Positions 26,093 through 35,434 of a stretch of DNA of 36,056 nucleotides are shown in pieces (the stretch's first letter is position 1; each line of letters starts with the position of its first letter). Source of the DNA: Parabacteroides sp. (GTDB lineage Bacteria; Bacteroidota; Bacteroidia; Bacteroidales; Tannerellaceae); contig JAHHQS010000021.1 of NCBI GenBank assembly GCA_020026285.1, positions 1 through 36,056 of the forward strand, in the 5' to 3' direction. Position numbers and translations under genes: made by a program. A model generated the notes under the pieces. It ran no database searches, was not told the DNA's origin, and worked only from the letters and a program-made list of their open reading frames with translations.

Positions 26093-26216
26093 TTGTTAAA
26101 AATATCACTTGTAAATAATATGTTTAAGGACATATATACATATTTGTCATCTTATACTATTACATATCAATCATATAGAGAGGAAATACAATTAGCGACC
26201 GATTTTATAATTCCTT

Positions 26217-26918
26217 TCAACGAAGAATTGGCACCAACATGCCTGAAAAGGATAACAGGATAACAAACATTATCCAAATAACTAACGTTATCATATTTAT
26301 TCTTTTCGTTTCGTACAATTCCGATGTGGATGTAACGAAAGGATATACGGAAGAGCTCAAGAAGCGCTTACGTCCCCATACATATATTCTATAAGCAAGA
26401 TATCCGAAGAACAAACCAGCTAAAATACCAGGTATTATATCCGAAATAAAGTGCACCCCCAAATAGATTCTTGTATATGCATTAATCGTTGCCCACAAAA
26501 AGATAGAAAATCCGAACAGTTTGTTTCTGAAAAGAAGAGTCATAAACATGGCAAAGCCAAATGCATTTGCCGCATGACTTGAGATAAAGCCATAACGGCC
26601 GCCTCTATAATCAAAGACTGTCTGAACGACATTCATAAAATCAGGATGGTGAGTCGGACGAAAACGATGAAATAAGGGTTTGCAGAATCCAGATGCAAAC
26701 TGATCACAAAAAAGGATTGTCAATCCTATACCTAAAAGGACAAAGACTACTTCCTTCCAGTTCTTTTTATACGCCAAAACCGCAATAATAAATACGGCTA
26801 ACGGCAGCCAGACCGCCTTTCCCGAATAAAGCCACATAACTTCATCCCAGAAAGGAGTATGGTTGCCGTTAAGCGTCAAGAACAAATCTCGTTCTAAAAC
26901 CAATAATTGTTCTAACAT
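26217..26918 (-). CDS. PAP2-family membrane phosphatase
   Basis: The 233-residue membrane protein is a type 2 phosphatidic acid phosphatase. The three signature motifs are present: KPLFHRFRP, SSHAANAFG and RIYLGVHFISD with the catalytic histidines. About six membrane helices are seen. Possible substrates are undecaprenyl pyrophosphate, lipid A or phosphatidylglycerol phosphate. I chose ATG 26918 over an upstream start at 26987. It gives the usual N-terminus (MLEQLLVLERDLFLTLNG) and lies four bases after the batE stop; the longer form would overlap batE. It appears to be the last gene of the bat operon. Confidence 0.92.
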   Translation of the reverse strand: MLEQLLVLERDLFLTLNGNHTPFWDEVMWLYSGKAVWLPLAVFIIAVLAYKKNWKEVVFVLLGIGLTILFCDQFASGFCKPLFHRFRPTHHPDFMNVVQTVFDYRGGRYGFISSHAANAFGFAMFMTLLFRNKLFGFSIFLWATINAYTRIYLGVHFISDIIPGILAGLFFGYLAYRIYVWGRKRFLSSSVYPFVTSTSELYETKRINMITLVIWIMFVILLSFSGMLVPILR

Positions 26919-26922
26919 ATTT

Positions 26923-27690
26923 TCAAATCTTTTCGATATCCTTACTTGGCATCCAGCCAATGTTTCCGTCTTCCAATTCCACTTCACTCCATTCGCCTAA
27001 AGTACTCGTCACAGTTACTTTTGTTCCTTCATGAAGTACAACCAAGTCTGTTCCACTAATATCCGGAGAACTTTTGACTGTCACGGTCGGTGCAAAAACG
27101 ATTGCTTCCAGATGATTATCCAATTCGTTCTTTTGACTAAAGCCAAAGATATTCGACAAGATGACTATTAGAAATAAAACTATTGCCGAATAAAATCCGA
27201 CCTGTTTAAAACGTCTGATCTTTGAAAAGAAGAACAATACCAGACAGAAGATAAACAAGATAAAACAGACAATGCCAATCGTACCCCAGGTATCGGCACC
27301 AGCCATATTCCGAACACCGATAAACCAGTTTGTCAGGAAGAAATGACCTATTGGTTCAATCTTATCGACAGCTCTGCCTTTTGCCATCTGCAAATTAAAA
27401 CGAATATCTTTATCTCCCGGATCCAAAAGCAAAGCTCTTTCGTAATTCAGAATAGCAGGAGCTATTTTACCACTTTTATAATAGGCATTACCCAGATTAT
27501 AATAAATAGCAACTGATTCTCCGTTGTTTTTAAGCAATCCTTCATACAACTTAATGGCTGTTTCATAATCTTCTTTGGTATAAGCCACCTCCGCCTCTTT
27601 TATAGAAGCATCCTGAGCAAAGACAGGCCATACCAAACACTGAATCAGGATTACAAGCCATAATGATTTAATATATGATTTCGTTCTCAT
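26923..27690 (-). CDS. batE: BatE: TPR and SH3-like aerotolerance protein
   Basis: The 255-residue protein begins with a signal peptide (about 1-25, ending VFA-QD). Two TPR motifs follow (about 30-100; YYNLGNAYYKSGKIAPAILNYERAL). Two membrane helices (about 135-160 and 163-185) separate these from a C-terminal bacterial SH3 domain (about 195-255; VTVKSSPD...GWMPSKDIEKI). This is the BatE architecture. Bat proteins have been linked to oxygen or stress tolerance in B. fragilis and to Leptospira; the mechanism is not settled. The gene lies five bases after batD and four before PAP2. Confidence 0.9.
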   Translation of the reverse strand: MRTKSYIKSLWLVILIQCLVWPVFAQDASIKEAEVAYTKEDYETAIKLYEGLLKNNGESVAIYYNLGNAYYKSGKIAPAILNYERALLLDPGDKDIRFNLQMAKGRAVDKIEPIGHFFLTNWFIGVRNMAGADTWGTIGIVCFILFIFCLVLFFFSKIRRFKQVGFYSAIVLFLIVILSNIFGFSQKNELDNHLEAIVFAPTVTVKSSPDISGTDLVVLHEGTKVTVTSTLGEWSEVELEDGNIGWMPSKDIEKI

Positions 27691-27695
27691 CTTCT

Positions 27696-29540
27696 TTACT
27701 TTTTAATGGTATTTTCCATATTTCCAATTGCATCAACAGTCTGTTCATACAGTTTATCCATTTCTTCAGAACCCTGAGATGGAGCATATCTGGCAAATTC
27801 ACAAGTATTCAATATATCCATGAATGTTTTAGTCAAAGCTGCATCAACACCATATTTGGCAAGCTCTACTTCCACATTGTCTTTGGTCAGTTCAGCCAAT
27901 GGTATATTCAATTTATCACTCAGATAACCCCACAATGCACGAAGTATTTCCTCATAAAATGCCTCCTTCTTATTTTCTTTAAGGAGTTTGCCTGCATTCT
28001 TCAAACGTTTGACAGCTATCTTATTGGCTTTCTTGGTACGAACACGGGCCATATCCGAATTCTCCTTAATCTGTTTACGATAAACAATAAAGAAAATCAC
28101 AAATAAGATCAGAGGAACGATATACGACATAAAGTATGCAAATGAGCCCAAGAACAAATCGTCTCTATTTTCAACAAAATGAATTCCTTTTGTCTTTAAG
28201 AAGCGAATATCCTGTCCAAGATATTTAACAGACTCCTTGTTTGAATAATTTGAAACAGCTGGAGCTGCTGTAGTACCTTCCTCACCTTTTTCCACATGCA
28301 ATTTGAATGCTTTTGAAGACAGAGTCTTATAAGCATTCGCTTTAGTATCAAAATAAGAGAACTGGATAGCAGGAATCTCAAAATCACCGCCATATCTCGG
28401 AATTGCCATATATTCAATAGTCTTGCTGCCTGAAACACCGGCTGTAGTTGTTTTGATATCCGATTCCACCTTCGGATCATATATATCAAAGTCGTTCGGG
28501 AAGGCAACTTCCGGATTCTTTACAAGCTTTAAATTACCATTACCAGCAATTTTAACCTTAACCGTTACTGCTTCATTAGCCTTTAAATGATCCGTGCTGA
28601 TATCCGCATTCATTGTAAAGTTTCCAACAGCACCAGAGAATGAAGAAGGTTTGCCCGAAGGCAAAGGCTTCACGTTGATTGTAGCCGGCTGAGAAACCAG
28701 CTCCTTACTTACATCCCGATAAGAATCGAAGAAATCATCGAATATACTACGAACCTTTTGAGGCGTTGAGATACGGATCACAGCATCAAAAGTACCTTTT
28801 CCTATTGTCAACTTTCCTGAGCGCTGAGGATACAATACCACCTGTCTCAGATCTACAGTAAAGTAATTACGATCTTTGTAACGATCCTGCATCCACTGCT
28901 TGTTAGGCAAATCTATCTCCTGAGCCAGGAATCCTTCAAATTCAGGGAACTTGGCACCATTAATCTGACACGTACGAGCGGCATACAACTTAAATGTCAC
29001 CAAGAATCCCTCCTGTTCATAAACATCCCTTTTAGAAACGATCATACGAACAAAGAAATCATCATTACTAATAGAAGTTGAACTTTCGCTTCTTGCAGCA
29101 GCCGATTTTCCGGATTTATCCGGAGGAAGGACTTTGATGGTTAAACTATTTGATGTATAGTTCGCATTCTTTACCTTGATAGTAGCCGGAGCAATTGTAA
29201 AAGTTCCTTCTTTTTTAGGCATCAGAATGTAAGTATAACTTACAGTAGTCTGACTTGAACTTTTTCCATTCACCCAACTATTACTATATGATGTAGATTG
29301 CGAAGGTCCCATTAGTACATCGAAATCCGACATTTCCTGTACCCTCAAATCTTTTCCTTCTGCATTTACAATAAAAGTCAGACGGAACTGCTCGCCCATC
29401 ACAACCGATTGAGGAGCTGTAGCCTTAAACGATATCTGATCAGCAGCATCGACTGTCCAACCTAAACTCATCAGCAGAAAGAACAAGAAAAAACATTTTC
29501 TCATCATTCCTGTAGTTTTAATATTTAGCTGTTTTACCAT
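27696..29540 (-). CDS. batD: BatD: large periplasmic aerotolerance protein
   Basis: The 614-residue protein carries a signal peptide; Met12 or Met13 (about 29507-29502) could be the true start of the signal, giving MMRKCFFLFFLLMS. The body is a series of Ig-like beta domains typical of BatD (opening ISFKATAPQSVVMGEQFRLTF). One membrane helix (about 465-485, YIVPLILFVIFFIVY) and a helical cytoplasmic tail complete it. It is thought to join BatA/BatB VWA proteins in an envelope complex. Its start overlaps the batC stop by seven bases (ATGGTAA), so translation is coupled. Confidence 0.92.
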   Translation of the reverse strand: MVKQLNIKTTGMMRKCFFLFFLLMSLGWTVDAADQISFKATAPQSVVMGEQFRLTFIVNAEGKDLRVQEMSDFDVLMGPSQSTSYSNSWVNGKSSSQTTVSYTYILMPKKEGTFTIAPATIKVKNANYTSNSLTIKVLPPDKSGKSAAARSESSTSISNDDFFVRMIVSKRDVYEQEGFLVTFKLYAARTCQINGAKFPEFEGFLAQEIDLPNKQWMQDRYKDRNYFTVDLRQVVLYPQRSGKLTIGKGTFDAVIRISTPQKVRSIFDDFFDSYRDVSKELVSQPATINVKPLPSGKPSSFSGAVGNFTMNADISTDHLKANEAVTVKVKIAGNGNLKLVKNPEVAFPNDFDIYDPKVESDIKTTTAGVSGSKTIEYMAIPRYGGDFEIPAIQFSYFDTKANAYKTLSSKAFKLHVEKGEEGTTAAPAVSNYSNKESVKYLGQDIRFLKTKGIHFVENRDDLFLGSFAYFMSYIVPLILFVIFFIVYRKQIKENSDMARVRTKKANKIAVKRLKNAGKLLKENKKEAFYEEILRALWGYLSDKLNIPLAELTKDNVEVELAKYGVDAALTKTFMDILNTCEFARYAPSQGSEEMDKLYEQTVDAIGNMENTIKK

Positions 29541-30280
29541 TGTTTATTCGTTTTACGACGTTGTTGCTGTTGTGCCTGCTGGGCTTTCTTCACTTTTTCT
29601 TGCGTGTCTTTTTCATCCTGCAAGAAAGCATCCAGCATCTGCTGAGCATTATCTTTACTCATCTGCTCATTCTGCTGCTGTTGTTCCTGAGTCTTGTTCT
29701 GTTTCTGATCATCAGGTTTCTGCTGTTGCTTCTGTTCCTGCTGATCCTTGTTTTCCTTATCCTCCTTCTTTTCCTCATTCTTCTTATCCTGGCTCTGATC
29801 CTGATTTTGCTGATCGCTCAACAATTTCTGAGCCAAGGCCAGATTATAACGAGTTTCATCATCAGAAGGATTCAAACGTAAAGACTGCTTGTAAGCTTCA
29901 ACGCTCTTCCCATAATCTTTACCCTTCATGGTTATGTTTCCAAGATTATGAAAGATTTCAGCCAGACGAGCTCTTCCTTCAGGAGTTTCTTTCAGTTTAG
30001 CTTCCTGACCAACCAATAACTGATATTGCTCAGCAGCCTCCTTCAATTTCTCCTGTTTGTATAACGAATTACCCAGATTGTAGGTACCCTCTATCGAACG
30101 AGGATTTACATCCAGGCTTTTACGATAGGCTATTTCAGCTTCCGTATATTTCTCCGTCTTGTACAGCTCATTACCTTCGCGTACATGTTTACGCTCGGCT
30201 TTCTGTGCAAAAGCAGATGACAACATACTTCCTGAAAGTAGTACCATACCGCATATAACTGATTTCCTTACAGACTTCAT
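29534..30280 (-). CDS. batC: BatC: TPR protein with Gln/Lys-rich tail
   Basis: The 248-residue protein has a signal peptide (about 1-25, ending AFA-QK) and two to three TPR motifs (about 30-145, including GTYNLGNSLYKQEKL and TRYNLALAQKL). A low-complexity tail of Gln, Lys, Glu and Asp (about 155-248) follows, predicted disordered or coiled coil. The tail's repetitive codons produce long open frames on the opposite strand, which are artefacts. The gene lies 12 bases after batB and overlaps batD by seven bases. Position and TPR content identify it as BatC. Confidence 0.9.
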   Translation of the reverse strand: MKSVRKSVICGMVLLSGSMLSSAFAQKAERKHVREGNELYKTEKYTEAEIAYRKSLDVNPRSIEGTYNLGNSLYKQEKLKEAAEQYQLLVGQEAKLKETPEGRARLAEIFHNLGNITMKGKDYGKSVEAYKQSLRLNPSDDETRYNLALAQKLLSDQQNQDQSQDKKNEEKKEDKENKDQQEQKQQQKPDDQKQNKTQEQQQQNEQMSKDNAQQMLDAFLQDEKDTQEKVKKAQQAQQQQRRKTNKQW

Positions 30281-30292
30281 TTGATTAAAGAT

Positions 30293-31312
30293 TTAAGAGA
30301 ATAACTTTATCTTTCTGAAAACACGATTCTTACGATCAAGAGTCAGAACCTCTGCGATTAAAAGAATTAAAGCGATCCAGGCCAATACCTGAAACTGCTC
30401 GTCATATTCAGAATAGACTTTGCTATCCATTTCTGTTTTATTCATCTTTTCAACCTCTTTCTGCAAAGCACGCAATGCAGAATTTGTATTATCAGCACGA
30501 ACATACATTCCACTTCCGGCTGCAGCAATTTCCTGACACATCTGTTCGTTCAGTTTAGTGATTACTACATTACCTTCGTTGTCTTTCATGAAATTGTTAG
30601 CACTTTCCACTGGTATAGGAGAACCTTTCGGATCACCAATACCGACAATATTTACATGGATACCTTTATCTGCAGCCATCTTGGCAGCACCAACAGCATC
30701 ATCTTCATGGTTCTCTCCATCTGTGATCAAGATAATCGCCTTGTCTGATGTCTCATTCGGTGTAAACGAACGGGCAGCCAGATTAATGGCAGCACCAATC
30801 GCCGTACCCTGTGTAGATATCATATCAGGATTAATAGATGAAAGGAACATCTTTGCTGAAATGAAATCGGATGTAATTGGCAGCTGAGTAAACGCATCAC
30901 CAGCAAAAACAATCATACCCACTTTGTCGTCAGACAAGCCATCAGTCAATTTGGCCAGCATCTGTTTTGCTTTTGCCAATCGGTTTGGTGCTACATCTTC
31001 AGCCAACATGGAATTGGAAACATCCAGACAAACCATGATTTCCACCCCCTGGCGCTTGACGGTTTCCAACTTCGAACCGAACTGTGGACCTGCTATTACA
31101 AATATTACTAATGTGATCGCGGCAAAAGAAAGCCAGAACTTCAGATGTTGACGTTTCATTGAAACATCGGGCATAAGCTCAGCCAAAATTGCCGGATTAC
31201 CATAACGCTTAATCGCTTTCCGCTTACGAATTACCGCATACAGATAAAAGACTACCAATGCAGGTAAAACGAATAGCAGATATAAAAATTCCGGATTTGC
31301 AAAACGAAACAT
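30293..31312 (-). CDS. batB: BatB: membrane VWA-domain protein
   Basis: The 339-residue protein has two N-terminal membrane helices (about 8-28 and 58-76), a von Willebrand A domain and a C-terminal helix (about 308-328, FQVLAWIALILLIAEV). The metal site (MIDAS) is DVSNS at 97-101, with a conserved downstream ITDGENHEDD. VWA domains mediate metal-dependent protein contacts and partner with MoxR AAA+ ATPases. It is a close paralogue of the neighbouring batA. The gap to batA is 12 bases, as is the gap to batC. Confidence 0.93.
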   Translation of the reverse strand: MFRFANPEFLYLLFVLPALVVFYLYAVIRKRKAIKRYGNPAILAELMPDVSMKRQHLKFWLSFAAITLVIFVIAGPQFGSKLETVKRQGVEIMVCLDVSNSMLAEDVAPNRLAKAKQMLAKLTDGLSDDKVGMIVFAGDAFTQLPITSDFISAKMFLSSINPDMISTQGTAIGAAINLAARSFTPNETSDKAIILITDGENHEDDAVGAAKMAADKGIHVNIVGIGDPKGSPIPVESANNFMKDNEGNVVITKLNEQMCQEIAAAGSGMYVRADNTNSALRALQKEVEKMNKTEMDSKVYSEYDEQFQVLAWIALILLIAEVLTLDRKNRVFRKIKLFS

Positions 31313-31324
31313 AACTTTCTGTTT

Positions 31325-32311
31325 TTATGGAATATTTCTTAACACTGTATTTCTCAATAAGACTTCGACCAATAGCAAGACAAACACTAATATTGCCCAG
31401 TTTTTGTATTCTTCCTCTTTCTTACTGAATTCCTGAACACTAATCTTTGTCTTTTCCATTTTGTCGATCTCTGAATAGATTTCCTTCAAGCTTGAATTAT
31501 CCGTTGCACGGAAATATTGTCCACCTGTAGTAGAAGCAATCTGTTTCAATATCTGCTCGTCAATTTCGACAGGTATATTCTGATATTGAACGCCAAATGC
31601 TGTCGGAATTGGATAAGGAGCCTCTCCTTCCGTTCCAACACCGATTGTATAAACTCGTATACCAAAAGTCTTTGCAATTTCGGCGGCAGTAACCGGAGCG
31701 ATTTCTCCTGAATTGTTAACACCATCGGTCAACAGAATGATTACTTTCGACTTTGCCTGACTATCTTTAATACGACTTACGGCATTAGCCAGACCCAAAC
31801 CGATAGCTGTTCCATCCTGAATGATACCAGGTTTTACATCCTTAAACAGATTCAGTAGAACTCCGTGATCCGTAGTTAATGGACACTGGGTAAAACTTTC
31901 ACCTGAAAAGACAACCAGACCTATATTATCAGTCTGTCGTCCGTTGATAAATGAGGCAGCCACATCTTTAGCAGCTTCCAAACGATTCGGTTTCAAGTCT
32001 TCGGCCAGCATACTGGTCGAAATATCCATTGCCATGACAATATCAATACCCTCAGTAGAAGAATTCTGCCAACTGTCGGTTGACTGCGGACGAGCCAATA
32101 CAACAATCAATAAAGCAATCGCCAACATTCGCAAGGCAAAAGGCAGATGTCTCAGATATACTTTCCATGAGGTAGTGCCCGGCAATTGAAAGGCTTCCGA
32201 TGAAGAGACCTGCAAACTTGCCTGACTCTTATGTAACTTGTAGATGTACCATCCAATCAATGGAATAAGCAACAACAACAAATATAAATATGTAGGATTT
32301 GCAAATATCAT
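31325..32311 (-). CDS. batA: BatA: membrane VWA-domain protein
   Basis: The 328-residue protein has the same layout as BatB: N-terminal helices (about 5-24 and 58-74), a VWA domain with MIDAS residues DISTS (96-100) and LLTDGVNNSGE, and a C-terminal helix (about 305-325). It is expected to sit in the inner membrane with most of the VWA domain exposed. The start lies one base after the stop of the upstream membrane-protein gene, pointing to coupled translation. Gene order moxR-DUF58-X-batA-batB supports the name. Confidence 0.93.
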   Translation of the reverse strand: MIFANPTYLYLLLLLIPLIGWYIYKLHKSQASLQVSSSEAFQLPGTTSWKVYLRHLPFALRMLAIALLIVVLARPQSTDSWQNSSTEGIDIVMAMDISTSMLAEDLKPNRLEAAKDVAASFINGRQTDNIGLVVFSGESFTQCPLTTDHGVLLNLFKDVKPGIIQDGTAIGLGLANAVSRIKDSQAKSKVIILLTDGVNNSGEIAPVTAAEIAKTFGIRVYTIGVGTEGEAPYPIPTAFGVQYQNIPVEIDEQILKQIASTTGGQYFRATDNSSLKEIYSEIDKMEKTKISVQEFSKKEEEYKNWAILVFVLLLVEVLLRNTVLRNIP

Positions 32312-32312
32312 C

Positions 32313-33335
32313 TTATTCTTTCATTTTAGATTCGTTTGTATCTATCTTATTTTCCTCTGCATCCTTCTCCTCCTTCTGCTCAGCTTCTTCTGTTTCAGGA
32401 ACGACCTCTTCCGGTTTAGTTTCTTCCACGAAGATGTATGCATTCGTGATACTTAAATCATTCTCATCAGGAAGTGGATGGAATTTGGCAAACTTCACAA
32501 AATCGGCCAAATTAAGAATATGCTTCAATCGGTCAAAAACAGGAGTTGCTTCCTTCACTGCCTTCATACTATCCAAAATCTCTTCTGAAGTCATTTCCAT
32601 TGCATTCACTTCAAAACGATCTACAATGTAACGACGCAAAGTTTCAGTCAATGCAGTATAGTATTCCTTGTTTAATCCCTTCTGCCACAACTTCTGTTCC
32701 TTGATTTCATCAAGTTCCTTCATAGCCTGTTCAAACGGAGGCAATTTAGGTTCTTCCTGTGCAGCAAACGGCAGGATTGATTTACGGTTCTTCAATCGTT
32801 TAATTATGTATACTATAATACATAACAAAAGAAGGCCCAGCAACACACCATAGATGACAGGATAATAATCAGCCCAAACAAATGGCGGCTTCCAAACATT
32901 CTTGATATCGAAGAATTCTTCCGGCTTGTCCACGTTTACAGGAACCGTAGAAACTTTTAAAGCGACCTGATTTGAAAGAACGGTATCAGCACCATCTATC
33001 ACTTTCAAAGGAGGCAGCAGATATAATGATGAATCAAACGAAGTGATTAACAGATCCTGCTTAATCACTAGTCTGTCGTTTTCGATCACTGAAGAATCGG
33101 CCTTCATTACTTCCAGCACTTCTACTCCTTTCATTAAAGTATCGGCAGGAATAACAATCTGTACCGGTCGATCCTTATCGGCTGTCACCGTAAGATGCAG
33201 TTTGGTCTGCTCACCAATCAATATGGCGGCAGAATCAATCTTTACATCTATCAGCGACTGCTGAGCCTGAACCTTTCCAGCAAACAGACTGGCAGCCATC
33301 GAAAACATTAATATTGTTTTATTCAATAACTTCAT
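32313..33335 (-). CDS. Bat-operon membrane protein (BatD-like/DUF4381-like)
   Basis: The 340-residue protein has a signal peptide (about 1-24, ending VQA-QQ). A periplasmic beta domain similar in style to the N-terminal part of BatD follows, then a membrane helix at about 158-180 (VIYGVLLGLLLLCIIVYIIK). The cytoplasmic helical part (about 195-290) contains YYTALTETLRRYIVDRF, and the tail is very acidic (Glu/Lys-rich from about 305). Proteins of this kind commonly lie between DUF58 and batA in Bacteroidota operons. No specific function is known to me. It lies six bases after the DUF58 gene and one before batA. Confidence 0.8.
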   Translation of the reverse strand: MKLLNKTILMFSMAASLFAGKVQAQQSLIDVKIDSAAILIGEQTKLHLTVTADKDRPVQIVIPADTLMKGVEVLEVMKADSSVIENDRLVIKQDLLITSFDSSLYLLPPLKVIDGADTVLSNQVALKVSTVPVNVDKPEEFFDIKNVWKPPFVWADYYPVIYGVLLGLLLLCIIVYIIKRLKNRKSILPFAAQEEPKLPPFEQAMKELDEIKEQKLWQKGLNKEYYTALTETLRRYIVDRFEVNAMEMTSEEILDSMKAVKEATPVFDRLKHILNLADFVKFAKFHPLPDENDLSITNAYIFVEETKPEEVVPETEEAEQKEEKDAEENKIDTNESKMKE

Positions 33336-33341
33336 GGTTTA

Positions 33342-34211
33342 TTAATTTCGTTTTTCGAAAAGGGCCATCAATGATTTCACATAATCATCTTCAGTACGAA
33401 TAGAAACAGAATCGACACGACATTTCTTGAATGTACTGTCCATTTCAGCCTGACGCTTGTCCCACCATTGTCTGTAGGCTTCACGAACACGAGCCGAAGA
33501 TGTGTCAATCCATTGTTCCTGTCCTGTTTCAGCATCTTTAATCTTCATCAGACCGACAGCAGGTAATTCTGTTTCACGAACATCGTATACCTGAATAGCG
33601 ACCATATCATGCTTACGATTAGCCACCGTAAGAGCATCCTTAAAACTATCCTTATTAATAAAGTCGGAAATTAAGAACGCCGTACAACGCTTCTTGATAG
33701 CATTAGTCAGATATTTCAACACCATGCTGATATCAGTCTTTTTATCCTCCGGCTGGAAATCAATCAGCTCACGGATTACATAAAGAATATGTTTTCTTCC
33801 TTTCTGAGGAGGAATGAACTTCTCAACTTTATCTGAAAAGAAAATCACACCAATCTTATCATTGTTCTGTATGGCCGAGAAAGCCAACGTTGCAGCCAGT
33901 TCCGTCATTATTTCCTTTTTCATGACGTTTACCGAACCAAAGTCACGACTACCTGAAACATCAATCAACAGCATGACTGTCAACTCACGTTCTTCTTCGA
34001 AAACTTTTACATACGGACGGACATAGCGTGCAGTAACATTCCAATCGATATCACGAATATCATCTCCATACTGGTAATCACGCACCTCGCTGAATGCCAT
34101 ACCACGACCTTTAAAAGCCGAATGGTATTGACCAGCAAAGATATTTCGTGAAAGACCTCGAGTTTTGATTTCTATCCGACGGACTTTCTTTAGCAATTCA
34201 CTTGTTTCCAT
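33342..34211 (-). CDS. DUF58-domain protein of the MoxR/Bat system
   Basis: The 289-residue cytoplasmic protein has the DUF58 signature RDYQYGDDIRDIDWNVTAR (44-62) and a VWA-like fold with DVSGS (84-88). These proteins accompany MoxR ATPases and are presumed adaptors or substrates. I chose ATG 34211 (METSELLKKVRRIEIKTRGL), which is the usual family start. A TTG at 34298 would add 29 residues with no resemblance to the family. The 171-base gap to moxR is the largest in the operon. It contains a weak GTTCAC/GTGAAC dyad (34247-34252, 34263-34268) but no good promoter. Confidence 0.92.
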   Translation of the reverse strand: METSELLKKVRRIEIKTRGLSRNIFAGQYHSAFKGRGMAFSEVRDYQYGDDIRDIDWNVTARYVRPYVKVFEEERELTVMLLIDVSGSRDFGSVNVMKKEIMTELAATLAFSAIQNNDKIGVIFFSDKVEKFIPPQKGRKHILYVIRELIDFQPEDKKTDISMVLKYLTNAIKKRCTAFLISDFINKDSFKDALTVANRKHDMVAIQVYDVRETELPAVGLMKIKDAETGQEQWIDTSSARVREAYRQWWDKRQAEMDSTFKKCRVDSVSIRTEDDYVKSLMALFEKRN

Positions 34212-34382
34212 CTTGACAAATTGATAATGAATAAATAATTTGTTTTGTTCACCCCTTGATGTGTGAACGAATCCGAACCGCCAATCGAATCCAGTCAATG
34301 AATTTTCGAGCAGTCGGATTAAAATTACAGGCAGATAAAACGACTTGACATAAAAGCAAGCATCTGCACTATGGTCAATTTA

Positions 34383-35378
34383 TCAAGGTACCTCTACCTT
34401 ATTCAGGATTTCACTGATAACTTCTTCGGTTGTCAGGTTGTTTGCTTCTGCTTCGTAGCTTAATCCGATACGATGACGCAATACATCATGGCATACAGCA
34501 CGAATATCTTCAGGAATTACATAACCTCTGCGTTTGATGAATGCATAGGCACGTGCTGCCAATGCCAAACTGATAGAAGCACGAGGAGATGCACCAAATG
34601 AGATCATGTTTGCCAAATTGGACAGACCATGTTCCTGAGGGAAACGAGTTGCAAAGACGATATCGACGATATAGCGTTCAATCTTTTCGTCCAAATAAAC
34701 TTCACGAACCACTTTACGAGCTTCGATAATTTCATCCTTTGAAAGGATTGGTTTGATTTCCGGCTTAACACCTGATATATTCTGACGGATAATCAGCTTT
34801 TCTTCTTCCTTTTTCGGGTAATTGATGATAACCTTCAACATGAAACGGTCTACCTGAGCTTCTGGCAATGGGTAAGTACCTTCCTGTTCGATCGGGTTCT
34901 GTGTCGCCATTACCAAGAAAGGTGAAGGCAATTTGTATGTATGTTCGCCAATAGTGACCTGACGTTCCTGCATGGCTTCCAACAAAGCACTCTGTACCTT
35001 AGCCGGAGCACGGTTAATTTCATCTGCCAATACGAAGTTTGCGAAGACAGGACCTTGCTTTACCTGGAACTCTTCGTTCTTCTGACTATAAATCATTGTA
35101 CCAACAACGTCGGCTGGCAACAAATCCGGTGTAAACTGGATTCGGCTATATTGTGCATCAATTAAAGAAGACAAAGTCTTGATGGCTAAAGTTTTTGCCA
35201 AACCTGGAACACCTTCCAACAAGATATGTCCATCAGAAAGTAATCCTATTAACAACGATTCAACCAAATGTTTCTGACCAACTATTACTTGGTCCATGCC
35301 CATCGTAATCATATTTACGAAAGAGCTCTTACTCTCAATTCGTTCATTTAATTCACGAATATCCACAGTCTGACTCAT
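34383..35378 (-). CDS. moxR: MoxR-type AAA+ ATPase
   Basis: The 331-residue AAA+ ATPase has Walker A GVPGLAKT (56-63) and Walker B FVLADE (Asp119, Glu120). Sensor and arginine-finger regions (ATQNPIEQEGTYPLPEAQVDRF) and the C-terminal lid domain complete the fold. MoxR proteins are thought to act as chaperone-like remodelers that activate partner complexes carrying VWA domains, here probably BatA, BatB and the DUF58 protein. It is the first gene of the bat operon, with a candidate promoter 49 bases upstream of its ATG. Assignment is firm. Confidence 0.96.
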   Translation of the reverse strand: MSQTVDIRELNERIESKSSFVNMITMGMDQVIVGQKHLVESLLIGLLSDGHILLEGVPGLAKTLAIKTLSSLIDAQYSRIQFTPDLLPADVVGTMIYSQKNEEFQVKQGPVFANFVLADEINRAPAKVQSALLEAMQERQVTIGEHTYKLPSPFLVMATQNPIEQEGTYPLPEAQVDRFMLKVIINYPKKEEEKLIIRQNISGVKPEIKPILSKDEIIEARKVVREVYLDEKIERYIVDIVFATRFPQEHGLSNLANMISFGASPRASISLALAARAYAFIKRRGYVIPEDIRAVCHDVLRHRIGLSYEAEANNLTTEEVISEILNKVEVP

Positions 35379-35426
35379 AAATAAATATTTATAGTTTTTA
35401 AATTATATCTTTCTTTTTAAGCTGCA

Positions 35427-35434
35427 CAAAATTA
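35427..35434 (-). promoter_or_regulatory. Bacteroidota -7 element of the moxR-bat operon
   Basis: TAATTTTG on the minus strand matches TAnnTTTG and would start transcription roughly 40 bases before the moxR ATG. No convincing TTG -33 element is present upstream. Confidence 0.5.

Noticed and set aside
26919..26987. Longer PAP2 start at 26987
   Set aside because: It would overlap the SH3-coding end of batE by 65 bases and add residues unlike the family; ATG 26918 fits better.
27675..28106. 143-codon plus-strand frame opposite batD
   Set aside because: Fully antisense to a conserved gene, no known motif.
29572..30000. Long plus-strand frame opposite batC
   Set aside because: It mirrors the Gln/Lys/Glu-rich codons of the BatC tail; the product is low complexity and batC is clearly real.
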